DNA from: CAZONU01 sp965370045
GTDB taxonomy: Bacteria; Planctomycetota; SZUA-567; JAKLDR01
Length of the DNA: 35,859 bases
Direction of reading: 5' to 3'
NCBI GenBank assembly: GCA_965370045.1
Contig: CBDUSI010000040.1
Coordinates: 1 to 35,859 of the forward strand
In this document: one piece after another, positions 15,107 through 24,300 of the stretch
Position numbering within the stretch: the first letter of the stretch is position 1
Layout of the letters: each line of letters begins with the position of its first letter
The notes under the pieces: model-generated
The model's database searches: none
Told to the model about the DNA's origin: nothing
What the model saw: only the letters and a program-made list of their open reading frames with translations
Translations under genes and position numbers: made by a program

Positions 15107-15973
15107 TCAGATTCCCTCGTCGGATAAGCCCAGAGCTTCGAGGATGCGCATGAACTCGTCGTTGGTCCGGAAGCGGGCCACCAGGCGGCCGCCGCGCCGG
15201 CCCTCGTGGATCTCGACGCGCACCCCGACCCGCTCGCTGATGCGGCGCTCGAGGTCCGCGAGATGAGCGGCCTTTTCCTTCCGGGCGGGGCTGGCGGCCC
15301 GATCTCCGGCAGCCCCGTGGACCGCGCGCTCCAACTGTCGGACGGACATGCCGCCGTCTGACGCGCGCTCGGCCAGCCGGGCCTGTTCGACCGGGTCGGT
15401 GACGGCCAGCAGGACGCGCGCATGGCCCGAGGTCAGCGCGCCGGAGGCCAGCTTGGCCTGGATGGAGGCGGGCAAGTCAAGCAATCGCAAGGAGTTGCTG
15501 ATGGTAGTACGGTCCCGGCCCACGTAGGCGGCCACTTGTTCGTGCGTCAGATCGCCCTCGGCCAGCAGCGCGCGGTAGGCGGCGGCCTCTTCGATGGGGT
15601 CCAAATCCTCGCGCTGGAGGTTCTCAATGACGGAGAGGACCAGCGTTTCTTGATCAGTGCTCGGTCGGGAGACGGCGCGGATGGTCTCCAGGCCGGCGAG
15701 CTGGGCGGCTCGCCAGCGGCGCTCGCCGGCAATGAGTTCGAAAGCGCCGCCGATTGGGCGGACGACGACGGCTTGAAGAAGGCCGTGATCGCGGATGGAG
15801 TCCGCGAGGGATTGTAGGGCGGCTTTGTCGAAACTGCGGCGGGCCTGCTTGGGGCTGGGCTTGATCGCGGAAAGCGGGATGTCGAGCATGCGGGTCTGCT
15901 CGGCGGGGGGCGCGGGCTGTGAGGCCGTGCTGGAAATGAGCGAGCCTAAGCCGCGCAGTCTCTTCTCTGGCAT
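15107..15973 (-). CDS. parB: ParB/Spo0J chromosome-partitioning protein
   Basis: ParB is the CTP-dependent clamp that loads at parS and spreads to organise the replication-origin region. The 288-residue protein has the N-terminal KRLRGLGSLI peptide that contacts ParA, the CTP-binding domain with GERRWRA (83-89) and ENLQREDLDPIEEA, the HTH DNA-binding domain (LTHEQVAAYVGRDRTTISNSLRLL), and a C-terminal dimerisation domain. Two parS sites lie 39 and 74 bases upstream of its ATG. parA normally precedes parB, but here an unrelated plus-strand gene lies beyond the promoter, so parB is unlinked from parA in this window. The parS position over the promoter suggests autorepression. Confidence 0.95.
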   Translation of the reverse strand: MPEKRLRGLGSLISSTASQPAPPAEQTRMLDIPLSAIKPSPKQARRSFDKAALQSLADSIRDHGLLQAVVVRPIGGAFELIAGERRWRAAQLAGLETIRAVSRPSTDQETLVLSVIENLQREDLDPIEEAAAYRALLAEGDLTHEQVAAYVGRDRTTISNSLRLLDLPASIQAKLASGALTSGHARVLLAVTDPVEQARLAERASDGGMSVRQLERAVHGAAGDRAASPARKEKAAHLADLERRISERVGVRVEIHEGRRGGRLVARFRTNDEFMRILEALGLSDEGI

Positions 15974-16011
15974 CTTCGGAGGATCTCCTGGACGTAATCT
16001 GGCTGCGGCGA

Positions 16012-16027
16012 TGTTTCACGTGAAACG
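16012..16027. promoter_or_regulatory. parS site 1
   Basis: TGTTTCACGTGAAACG matches the bacterial parS consensus TGTTTCACGTGAAACA at 15 of 16 positions; the palindromic core GTTTCACGTGAAAC is perfect. Confidence 0.95.
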
Positions 16028-16046
16028 GAACGTCGTCGAACCATCA

Positions 16047-16062
16047 TGTTTCACGTGAAACG
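16047..16062. promoter_or_regulatory. parS site 2
   Basis: An identical 16-mer, 35 bases from site 1 start to start (between three and four helical turns). It abuts the putative parB -10. Confidence 0.95.
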
Positions 16063-16088
16063 GTATAGCGCTGTGCGGCTCCTGTCAA
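16062..16088 (-). promoter_or_regulatory. putative parB promoter
   Basis: On the minus strand TTGACA-N15-TATACC, with the predicted transcript start inside parS site 2. Bound ParB would cover it. The spacer is shorter than ideal. Confidence 0.5.
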
Positions 16089-16132
16089 GCCCCAAAAATC
16101 CACGGATCGGCCCCGCCCGCTGCCTTTTCCGC

Positions 16133-16160
16133 TTGATTTCTTCGTGTCCTCGCCTATAGT
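16133..16160 (+). promoter_or_regulatory. promoter of the acyP operon
   Basis: TTGATT-N16-TATAGT precedes the acylphosphatase ATG by about 20 bases, followed by AAGGAG. Confidence 0.6.
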
Positions 16161-16180
16161 GCCCCTCTCAAGGAGATTTC

Positions 16181-16465
16181 ATGCCGGAATCGGTCCAGCG
16201 TGCTCGCGTCATCTTCCACGGAACGGTCCAGGGAGTGGGCTTTCGCTACACGGCCCACCGGCTGGCCGGCGCCTATGCGGACATCACCGGCCAGGTGCGC
16301 AATCTGCCCGACGGGACGGTCGAGCTTATCGCTGAAGGCCCCCGCGAGCAGCTTGACGCCTTCATTACCGATATTAACTCGCGCATGCCCGGCTATATCA
16401 GTACGACAGATATTCAGACGTCATTGGGGCCCCGTATGCATTCCGTATTCGGTATAGGATACTAA
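16181..16465 (+). CDS. acyP: acylphosphatase
   Basis: A 94-residue acylphosphatase, which hydrolyses carboxyl-phosphate bonds such as that of acetyl phosphate. The phosphate-binding loop GTVQGVGFRYTA contains catalytic Arg22, and Asn41 in GQVRNLPDGTVE orients the water. The residue normally Trp in GWVRN is Gln here. Strong Shine-Dalgarno AAGGAG seven bases before ATG. It is followed within 6 bases by the ABC-2-type permease gene, suggesting one transcript. Confidence 0.94.
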   Translation: MPESVQRARVIFHGTVQGVGFRYTAHRLAGAYADITGQVRNLPDGTVELIAEGPREQLDAFITDINSRMPGYISTTDIQTSLGPRMHSVFGIGY

Positions 16466-16470
16466 TCGCT

Positions 16471-17424
16471 GTGAAGACTCCGGCCTTCGGCCCTCGCACC
16501 CTTTCCCCTCTCGCGGCTCTTGCGGGATCCACATTCAAGCAGCTCATTCGAGATCCGGCGCTTCTGCTCGTCGCCGCCGGCGGGATGCTGCTGATCGTCC
16601 TGGCGCCGGCCTACGCTGTCTTTGACTTCGGGGAGACCGCCAAGGTCATGATCGACACCGGCCTGAGCACCGCGCTGCTGGCCGGGTTGGTCATCGCCCT
16701 CCTGGGCCCCGCCCGCGCGGTGGCCTACGAACTCGAGGACCGCACCGCGCTGACCCTGCTGTCCAAGCCCGTCGACCGGCTCACGCTGGTGGTCGGCAAG
16801 TACCTGGGCGTCATGGCCGCCGTCCTGGCGGTGCTCTTTCCTCTGACCGTCGCCGTGCTATACGTCGCGCGCATAGCCGAGGCCGTCGAGGAATCCACCA
16901 GCGGCCCGCTGCTCGACCGCCTGGTGCCGATTCTGGCCGGTGGCTGCATCTTCGCCGTGCTGGCCGCCCTGGCCGTGCGCCGCCACCGGGTGCTGGCCGC
17001 GTACCTGGTGTTTACAGCAGCGGCGGCCGCCGGAGTAATCGCCACGCCCTTCGGGGAGGGCTGGCGCTGGCCGGTGCTGGCCGGCGCGGCGCTGATTGTC
17101 ATGGAGGTTGGGGTCATCGCTGCCATGGCCATGGCGGCCGCGGTGCGGCTGGGGGCGGTGGGCACACTGGCTGCCGGTCTGGTGATGATGATCCTGGGGC
17201 ACCTCCGCCAGCTGGTGGGGCCGGAGGCGAGCAGTGGAGGCCTGGCGGGCCTGCCGCTGGTGCTGGTGCCGGGGCTGGAGGCGCTGAACGGGCTGGCGCC
17301 GGCGGCCGCCGGGGCGCCGATTCCCGTCTTGTACGTTGCCTGGGCGGGGGTCTACGCTATAATGTACGCGGGCGCCGCGCTGCTGGTGGGCGCCGCCCTG
17401 ATGCACGGTCGCGAGGTCGCCTGA
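16471..17424 (+). CDS. ABC-2-type transporter permease
   Basis: The 317-residue protein has about six to seven hydrophobic helices and a cytosolic loop with YELEDRTALTLLSKPVDRLTLVVGKYLG, the EL-x-R-T-x-x-x-L-L-S-x-P motif seen in ABC-2 permeases (typically ABC-2 'DUF' permeases of uncharacterised exporters). The N-terminus TFKQLIRDPALLL is also typical. There is no ATPase gene beside it, so its partner lies elsewhere. GTG start at 16471, shortly after acyP. The exported substrate is unknown. Confidence 0.8.
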   Translation: MKTPAFGPRTLSPLAALAGSTFKQLIRDPALLLVAAGGMLLIVLAPAYAVFDFGETAKVMIDTGLSTALLAGLVIALLGPARAVAYELEDRTALTLLSKPVDRLTLVVGKYLGVMAAVLAVLFPLTVAVLYVARIAEAVEESTSGPLLDRLVPILAGGCIFAVLAALAVRRHRVLAAYLVFTAAAAAGVIATPFGEGWRWPVLAGAALIVMEVGVIAAMAMAAAVRLGAVGTLAAGLVMMILGHLRQLVGPEASSGGLAGLPLVLVPGLEALNGLAPAAAGAPIPVLYVAWAGVYAIMYAGAALLVGAALMHGREVA

Positions 17425-17438
17425 GAGGGGAGAGCCGC

Positions 17439-18161
17439 TTGCGGTACGGCATATTCGGCGACATCCACGGCAACTACGAGGCCTTCGAGGCCGCACTGGC
17501 GGTTATGGAGGACGAGAAGGTCGACGAGCTGGTCTGCCTCGGCGACATCGTCGGCTACGGGGCGCAGCCTCGGGAGTGCGTGGCCAAGATCCGTGAGCTG
17601 GGCTGCATGTGCCTGGCCGGGAACCACGACCACGCGGCCATCGGCAAACTGGACATCGACTTCTTTAATCTGTACGCGCGGGAGGCCGCGGTGTGGACCC
17701 GCGCGGCGCTGCAGCCCGAGGACCGCGAGTTCCTGGCGAGCCTGGGCTTCGTGGAGCACCTCCCCGACTTCGCGGTGGTCCACGGGTCGCTGCACGGGCC
17801 GGAGATGTTCAACTACATCTCCACGATCTTCGACGCGGACCTCTCCTTCGAGGCCCTGGACAAGAGCATCCTGTTCTACGGGCACACCCACATCCCGCTG
17901 ACCTTCTTCAATACTAAACCAATGACGTATACAATGGACGGGGAGATCCCGGTGGGCGACGGCACCCGCACGCTGGTGAACATCGGCTCGGTGGGCCAGC
18001 CCCGCGACGAGGACCCCCGGGCGTGCTTCGCGATATACGACGACGCGGTCGGCGTGGTGCGCATCATCCGCGTGGAGTACGACGTGGACAAGGCCGCCCA
18101 GAAGATTATTGACGCCGGCCTGCCCGAGGCCCTGGCGGTGCGCCTGCAGCTGGGGAAGTGA
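17439..18161 (+). CDS. calcineurin-like metallophosphoesterase
   Basis: The 240-residue protein has all binuclear metallophosphatase motifs in order: GDIHGN, GDIVGYG, GNHDHA, VHGS and GHTH. It is most like the small YfcE/Ser-Thr phosphatase-type cytosolic enzymes with a GDIVGYGAQPRECV segment. Substrate unknown (phosphodiester or phosphoprotein). TTG start at 17439 is set by GAGAGGGGAGAG upstream and a fit to the family N-terminus; it follows the permease by 14 bases, so it is likely in the same operon. Confidence 0.9.
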   Translation: MRYGIFGDIHGNYEAFEAALAVMEDEKVDELVCLGDIVGYGAQPRECVAKIRELGCMCLAGNHDHAAIGKLDIDFFNLYAREAAVWTRAALQPEDREFLASLGFVEHLPDFAVVHGSLHGPEMFNYISTIFDADLSFEALDKSILFYGHTHIPLTFFNTKPMTYTMDGEIPVGDGTRTLVNIGSVGQPRDEDPRACFAIYDDAVGVVRIIRVEYDVDKAAQKIIDAGLPEALAVRLQLGK

Positions 18162-18298
18162 CCGGCTAAGTCGAATAAGCCCCGCGGCGCGAGCGTCCGG
18201 ATAGAGGGTGACGCGGGACCGGTGCCGGGCGTTAAATATGCTTGCGCCGGGGCTTTCCGGCGGACATCATGAAAGCTGGCCGGTTGCCGGGAGAACGC

Positions 18299-20908
18299 GT
18301 GAAGCCAGGAGTTTCGAGGAGCGGGAAGGTTACTGCCGCGGCGCTCTGCGCCCTGGCCCTGGCCGTGTGCGCGCGGGCCGGCGCGCCGGGAGCCGCGAAG
18401 TCCGGCCTCACCCGCGTGAAGGTGGGGGAGGACCTCAGCGCCGATTTTGACTCCAAGGCGCGGCTGACCCTGCGGCGCGGGAAGATTGTACTGGTCCGCA
18501 ACGGCGGGCTGCTGGTGGCCGGCAAGGAGAAGCCCGCCGACCAGGGCCACATGGCCGTCGAGAAGCTGCCCGGCGAGGCAAAGCTGCCGGTCTGGAGCCT
18601 GAGCGGCGAGGAGGCGCCCGGAAATCCCAGCGCCTCGCTGCGCGTCCTGAAAACCGGCGACGCCCTGGCCCTGGCCTGGGACGTCAACTTTCGCGACCGG
18701 GGCGGCGTGTCCGCCTGGGGCTTCTTCCTGGAGCTGCCCGCGGCGGCCCACGCCGGCGCCCGGGTGCGCCTCGGCGGCAAGCAGCTGATCCTCCCGCGCG
18801 CGCCGGGCAAGGCCGAACTTTTCCGTGGCCCGGCCCGCTCGGTGAGGCTGTTTCGGGGCAAGAAGGTCTACCTGCGTTTCCTGCGCGACATTCCCTGCCA
18901 GGTGATCCTCCGCGACCTGCGCGGCGCGGGGGGGGGGAAGGGCTTCGGGCTGCTTTTCGTCGGCGGCCCCGCGGACCTCAGCGGCGACGCCCGGGGCCGC
19001 TTCTGCCTGGCGCTCTCCGGCACGGGCCGGGCGGTGAAGCCGCTGGTCCACCACGTCCGCATGGTGCCACCGGGCCGGCCGGGAGGGCCGGTGCGCGTGA
19101 CTATCGGCCTCTTGGCCGATTACCGCTCGCCGTTTGACCCCGGGGACGTGCGCGTCGACCTGCTGGTCGAGCCGCCGAAGGGCGCGGCCTACCGCCAGCC
19201 GGCCTTCTACGCGCGGGACTACGCTTCCCGTATTGAAAAAGTAGACCCCGCGAAGGGGGAGAAGAAGACCGCCCCCCGGCCGGGCGCGAAGCCCACCGAG
19301 CCCTACGAGACCGAGGTCTTCCTGCCGCTGGGCGAGCCCGGCTGGCGCGCGCTGGTCGATGCCCATGCCGTTGGCCTCTACCGCGCGACGGTGGAGGTCA
19401 CCACGCCGGCGGGGACGGTGCGCGCGGAAGCCAAGCCGCTGCGCCTGGTGCGGGTCGCGAAGCGGCGCAGCGGGCCGCTGGCCCAGTCGACGAAGGACAG
19501 CCGCTACCTGGTCGACCCCGCCGGGAAGCCCGTCTTTCTGCTGGGCCACAACCTGGGCTGGCTGGTCAACCAGCAGGGGCCGCTGGGCACCGCGCGCTGG
19601 CACGAGGCCCTGGACCGCATGGGCAAGGCGGGGCTCAACTACGCGCGGGTCTGGACCTGCAGCTGGTCGTTGAGCATCAAGACGCCCCGGGCCTACCGCT
19701 TCGACCTGGCCGACGCCTGGAAGCTCGACCAGGTCCTGGAGCACGCCGCCGGCCGCGGCATCCACGTGCAGCTCTGCCTCGACAACTTCGACGACTTCCG
19801 CAACAAGCGCCACATCAGCCCCTTCTTTTCGGGGGCCAAGCCGGTCTGCAAGACGACCCGCGATTTCTTCACGTTGAAAGCCGCCCGCCGGATGCACGCC
19901 GCCCGGCTGCGCTACATGGTGGCCCGTTACGGGCACCACCAGAACCTCATGGCCTGGGAGCTCTGGAACGAGCTGGATTACTGCATCGACAAGAAGGCCC
20001 GTCCCGAGGAGCTGGCCAGGGCGCGCAAGGAGTACCTGGTGCCCTGGGCGCGCTCCGCGGCCCGGGAGCTGGCCGCGCTGGACCGCCGCCGGCGCATGGT
20101 CACCTGCTCGCTGGCCGACGGGACCGTCTGGCCGGAGCTGGCCGGCGCCCCGGAGATCGGCCTGATCGAGAGCCACTCCTACCTGTACATGCCCGACCTG
20201 GTCAGGGGCAAGCCCGCCCTGGCGGCGCGCGCCGTGCTGGCGGCGGCCAGCAAGCAATTCGCCAAGTACGGCAAGCCCGGCTTCGTCTCCGAGTTCGGCT
20301 TCGGGGGCATGGGCAAGCCCGAGAGCGACATCAACCGGACCGACAAGCTGGGCATCCACCTGCACAACGGCCTGTGGCACTCGGCGCTGAGCGGCCACGC
20401 CGGGGTGGTCGCGCTGTGGTGGTGGGACAGCTACCTGGCGCCGCCCGGCGACGAGGAACAGGCCAAGACCGAGATCACCGGCGAGGACCGCTACTGGCAC
20501 TACCGCGCGCTGGGCAAGTACCTCAAGGGCGTGGACTGGCTGGCCGGCTGGAAGAAGCTGACCGTCAGCCCCCCGGCGGCGAAGGGTCCGCACCCGCTGA
20601 TCGTCGGGATGCGTACCGACCAGGCGGTGCTGGTCTGGGTCGCCGACCAGGAGAACACCTGGTACAAGCGCTCGGTCCTGAAATACAAGCCGGTCAGGAT
20701 CACCAAGGCGGCCTTCACCGTCGACGGCCTGGTGCCCGGCGAGTACCAGGTGGAGTGGTGGGACACCTACTCCGGCAAGCGGCGCACCGCCAGCCGGCAG
20801 GCCACCGGCGAGCGCGGCTCGCTGCGCGTGCGCGTGCCGAGCTTCAGCCGGGACGTGGCCGCGCGCATAAAGCTCCTGAAGCGCCGCAAGCTCGCGGCGG
20901 AGGAGTGA
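18299..20908 (+). CDS. large secreted glycoside hydrolase, clan GH-A (cellulase-like, DUF5060/GH5-type)
   Basis: The 869-residue protein starts with a signal peptide (VKPGVSRSGKVTAAALCALALAVCARAGA). The first ~400 residues are a beta-rich region with an Ig-like part near its end. A TIM-barrel domain follows from about residue 415 (SRYLVDPAGKPVFLLGHNLGWL). Its acid/base glutamate is in ELWNELD (about E558) and its nucleophile in VSEFGFGG (about E665), the two-glutamate pattern of clan GH-A retaining enzymes. A C-terminal beta domain (KPVRITKAAFTVDGLVPGEYQVEWWDTYSGK) resembles putative collagen-binding or DUF5060-associated modules. The GTG is chosen for its GGGAG and signal peptide; ATG at 18269 is the alternative. 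Polysaccharide target unknown. Confidence 0.82.
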   Translation: MKPGVSRSGKVTAAALCALALAVCARAGAPGAAKSGLTRVKVGEDLSADFDSKARLTLRRGKIVLVRNGGLLVAGKEKPADQGHMAVEKLPGEAKLPVWSLSGEEAPGNPSASLRVLKTGDALALAWDVNFRDRGGVSAWGFFLELPAAAHAGARVRLGGKQLILPRAPGKAELFRGPARSVRLFRGKKVYLRFLRDIPCQVILRDLRGAGGGKGFGLLFVGGPADLSGDARGRFCLALSGTGRAVKPLVHHVRMVPPGRPGGPVRVTIGLLADYRSPFDPGDVRVDLLVEPPKGAAYRQPAFYARDYASRIEKVDPAKGEKKTAPRPGAKPTEPYETEVFLPLGEPGWRALVDAHAVGLYRATVEVTTPAGTVRAEAKPLRLVRVAKRRSGPLAQSTKDSRYLVDPAGKPVFLLGHNLGWLVNQQGPLGTARWHEALDRMGKAGLNYARVWTCSWSLSIKTPRAYRFDLADAWKLDQVLEHAAGRGIHVQLCLDNFDDFRNKRHISPFFSGAKPVCKTTRDFFTLKAARRMHAARLRYMVARYGHHQNLMAWELWNELDYCIDKKARPEELARARKEYLVPWARSAARELAALDRRRRMVTCSLADGTVWPELAGAPEIGLIESHSYLYMPDLVRGKPALAARAVLAAASKQFAKYGKPGFVSEFGFGGMGKPESDINRTDKLGIHLHNGLWHSALSGHAGVVALWWWDSYLAPPGDEEQAKTEITGEDRYWHYRALGKYLKGVDWLAGWKKLTVSPPAAKGPHPLIVGMRTDQAVLVWVADQENTWYKRSVLKYKPVRITKAAFTVDGLVPGEYQVEWWDTYSGKRRTASRQATGERGSLRVRVPSFSRDVAARIKLLKRRKLAAEE

Positions 20909-20915
20909 TCCTGGC

Positions 20916-21314
20916 ATGAGCAGGCTTCTGCTGGGCCTGTCCGCCGGGCTGCTGCTGGCCGTCGCCGGCTGCCGGAGCATAGAGGTCACCGGCCAGCCGC
21001 CGGTCGAGACCGACTACGAGAAGCCTCCGTACCTGAGCACCGAGGGCTGGCCGGAGGAGCCGGTCTTCGAGGAGGTTTCCGGCACCGGCGTCTTTTACCT
21101 GAAAAGCTTCCAGGGCAAGGATATCGGGGCGGGGTACGACATCTGCCGGGTCGGCAAGCGCTGGTACTGGCCCTACAAGGGGTACTGGTTCAAGGCCCGC
21201 AAGTGGCGCGGCCGTTGGGGGTACGCCAAGGCCGTGCCCGACAATTTTCTCAGTATCCCGAAAAAGCACTCCCGGCACCGTATCGCCAGACTGCACCCGG
21301 GCTACAAGAAGTAA
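20916..21314 (+). CDS. small secreted lipoprotein
   Basis: The 132-residue protein has a type II signal peptide with lipobox LAVAGC and modified Cys19, then a short acidic linker and an aromatic-rich C-terminal core (VGKRWYWPYKGYWFKARKWRGRWGYAKAVP) of the kind seen in small exported proteins that wrap a beta-meander. It starts 7 bases after the glycoside hydrolase stop with a GGAG site in the overlap region and is probably co-transcribed. Function unknown. It ends 4 bases from the convergent sigma/HEAT gene. Confidence 0.75.
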   Translation: MSRLLLGLSAGLLLAVAGCRSIEVTGQPPVETDYEKPPYLSTEGWPEEPVFEEVSGTGVFYLKSFQGKDIGAGYDICRVGKRWYWPYKGYWFKARKWRGRWGYAKAVPDNFLSIPKKHSRHRIARLHPGYKK

Positions 21315-21318
21315 GCGG

Positions 21319-24300
21319 TCAGAAGACCTCCGGCGGGTCTGGCGGGGGCTTTTCCCGGCCGGCCGGCTCGGGCAGCTTCTCGGCGGTCTGCTTCTCCCAT
21401 GACGCGATGACGCGCTTGATGACCTCGCGGACCTTAGTGCTCTTCTCGGCGCGCAGGGCACCGCGAACCGCCGGCATGTGCGGGGTCAGGTGGGGGCCGT
21501 AATTCCTGAGCGACCCGGCCGCCGCCTGGCGGACCTCGGCCGCGGGGTCGTCCTTCAGGGCGGCCAGCAGCGCGGGGAGCGTCCGATTCGCCGGGATCCA
21601 GTGCAGGCCGCGCGACTTGGCCGCGCCCGCCCGCACGCTCGGATCCTTGTCGGTCTTGAGGGCCTTGAGCAGGGCCGTCGCGGCGACGGGGTCGGAGAAG
21701 GCGTATCCTCGGGCCTCCCGGTAGACCAGCAGGTTCGCGGCGCGGGCGCGCACGGCGGGATCCTTGTGCTCCAGGAGCATCCGGGCGATGGCCTCGACCT
21801 GGCGGGGGTCGCCGCAGTTGAGCAGTCGCGCCTGGGCCGCGGCCGGGGTCATCCGGAGATCGCCGGCCTCGGTGAGATTGACGAACTGCGGTATCAGCTC
21901 GAAGAAGAGCCGCGGTTTCAGCGCTCGCGTCGACCGCGCGGCGAACAGCGCGCGGACCAGCTGCTCGCCCCTGTCAGACAACTCGCCGCGGAACGCGCGC
22001 CGGCAGGCGGGGTCGCGGGAGCCCTGCAGGAATATCGCCGCCTCGTGCCGGCCCCCGCGGAGCTCGGCGACGAGCTTCTCTGCGGCGCGCCGGCCGCCGA
22101 TCTCGCTCAGGGCGCGGAGCGCGCTTTGAGGGACGTTGTACGGGCTGGGTCGCTCCTTCCCGGTGCGGGGATCCTTGACCATGTCTATGGCTTTGCAGGC
22201 GGTCATCAGGGCCTCGACGTCCTGCGCATTGCCGACCACGCCCAGCGTCCCGGCCACCAGACTCCGCAGCCGGGGTTCCTTCGCCTTGAGCGCCGCGCGC
22301 AGCGCGGGGGCGGCCCGCGGGTCGTCAACATTGCCCAGCGCCTGGGCGGCGCCGCAGCGAAGGTGAATGTCTCCCTCCCGGAGGGCCTTGATCAGCGCGT
22401 CCACGGCGGGCTTGCTGCCGATAGCGCCCAGGCCCAGCGCGGCCCGGGAGCGCGCGTGGCGGTCCGCATGCCCCAGCAGCCCCACCAGGACGGGCACGGC
22501 CTTCTCCGAGCCGGTGAACCCCATGGATGTGATGGCCGCGCTTCGCACTTTGGGGTCGGCGCCCGCAACCAGCTTCTTGAGAACCGGGAGAACCTTCTCG
22601 CCGGCATCGGTCGACACACAGATGTTCCAACAGAGGTTCCCCTGCTTCTTGGGGTCGGCCTCGTTCCTGAGGGCTTCCAGCCCGAACTCGAGGGCCGCCT
22701 TTCCCCCTCTCCGGAGCATGATCTGAGAGGGGTGGCGCTGAGGGAGGAAGTGCGATTCGGGGAACTTCCCCCTCCTGGCCATCCCGACCAGCTTCTCGAC
22801 CGTTGCCGGGGTGCCGCTGTCACAGAGCTGTCGAAAAGCCGACAGCCTCAGTGACTTCGTCTCCTTCGTGTCTCCCATCAATTGCAGCAGAGCCTTCTCT
22901 GCACCCGGCGTGCCCAGGAGGGCCAGGCCCTTGACGACGTCCTCGCGATTGTGTTCCTTGAGCTTCCCGAGCGCCCCCAGCAGGAAGCGCTCGGCCTGCG
23001 CTCCCCCGCAGGCCCCCAGGGCCCGGAAGCAGTTGCTCAGCAGCGAGGTGTCGCGCGTCCTGGCCGGGTCCCGGAGATAGACGCTCCAACTACGGTAGGA
23101 GCCCCTGGTGCGCTTGCGGACCCAGCGGAATCCCTCTTTGGCCATTTCGCCGCGGGCGATCTTCTCGATGGCCGGCAGGCAGGCGCGGTCTGCGAGCCGC
23201 CCGGCCAGCCGGACGAAGAAGCGGGCGTGCGGGAGGCGCTCTCCCGTCTTGCGTGCCTCGGCGATCCTCTCCAGTTCCCGGGCCAGGGCCTTGGCGACGC
23301 CGGGAGACGCCGCCCGGGGAAGGGCATCGACGCAGTGGCCGCCGCCGCTTCTCCACCACGTGCCGAGCACCGAAGTGACCGCGTAGAGGCGTACCCGGAA
23401 GCTCCGGTCCGCGGCCAGCTTGAGGGCCAGGGTCAGGCCCCGCTGGCTGCCGGTGGCCGGGAGCCAGCGGGCGGCAACGCAGCGGTCGGTCTCCCGCGCG
23501 CTGGCGGCCAGCTTTTCCAGCTTGCGCATGGTCCCGGCCTCGGGCCGTCTCCAGAAGAAGACCGCCACCCCGCCGCGGTGCTCGACGACCTCCATCTCCA
23601 GGTCCAGCGACTTCGCGGCCTGCCGCAGGACGCTGCCCACGGTGGTGGGGCCTCTCTTCAGCCTGACCCACTCGACGTACTCGTTTCCCGGGAAGGACGT
23701 CCTGATTCCGCCGGCACGGTGCAGCATCCGGAAGAGGTGCGCCAGCTTGATCCGGCCCCCGGTGATGTTCACCTTGCGCTCCAGCATGTCGCGGATGGCC
23801 TGCGACCGCGCGGGCTTCCGCGCGGCGGGCTGCTTCTCCGGCTTCTTCCCCGGCGGCGCGGCCGGGGGGCGCGCGCCCGGCCTCTTCCAAGCGCCCCAGG
23901 CGCCCCAGGCGCCGAGGGAGAGCACCGCCGCGGCGCACAGGCCGGCGATCATCTTCCAGGCGGCGACGGCGGCCGTACCCGCCGCGACCGTCGCCGCGCC
24001 GGCTTTGGCCGCCGGCAGCGCCCCGGTGGATATGACCGCCTGGATGGTCGCCAGCAGCGAGGCCGGCGGGGCCAGCTCGGCCTCCGCGCCGAGGGCCCCG
24101 ATGACTACCGCCGGCGCGGCGGTCCGCCGGCCCGCGCCCAGCATTTCCCTTACTTTCTCCAGGCCGCGGGAGATCAGGCTGCCGGCGGTGCCGGTCGGCA
24201 CCTCCAGCACCTCGGCGACCTCGGCCTGGGCCAGGCCGTTCTCGTAGCGCAGGACCAGCGGCAGGCGGTGGCGCTCGTCCAGGCGGGCCAGCGCGGCGCG

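Noticed and set aside
17876..20989. A 1037-residue open frame on the minus strand
   Set aside because: It is fully antisense to the glycoside hydrolase and metallophosphoesterase genes, which have signal peptide and catalytic motifs. In GC-rich DNA such antisense frames stay open by codon bias; this one has no recognisable domain.
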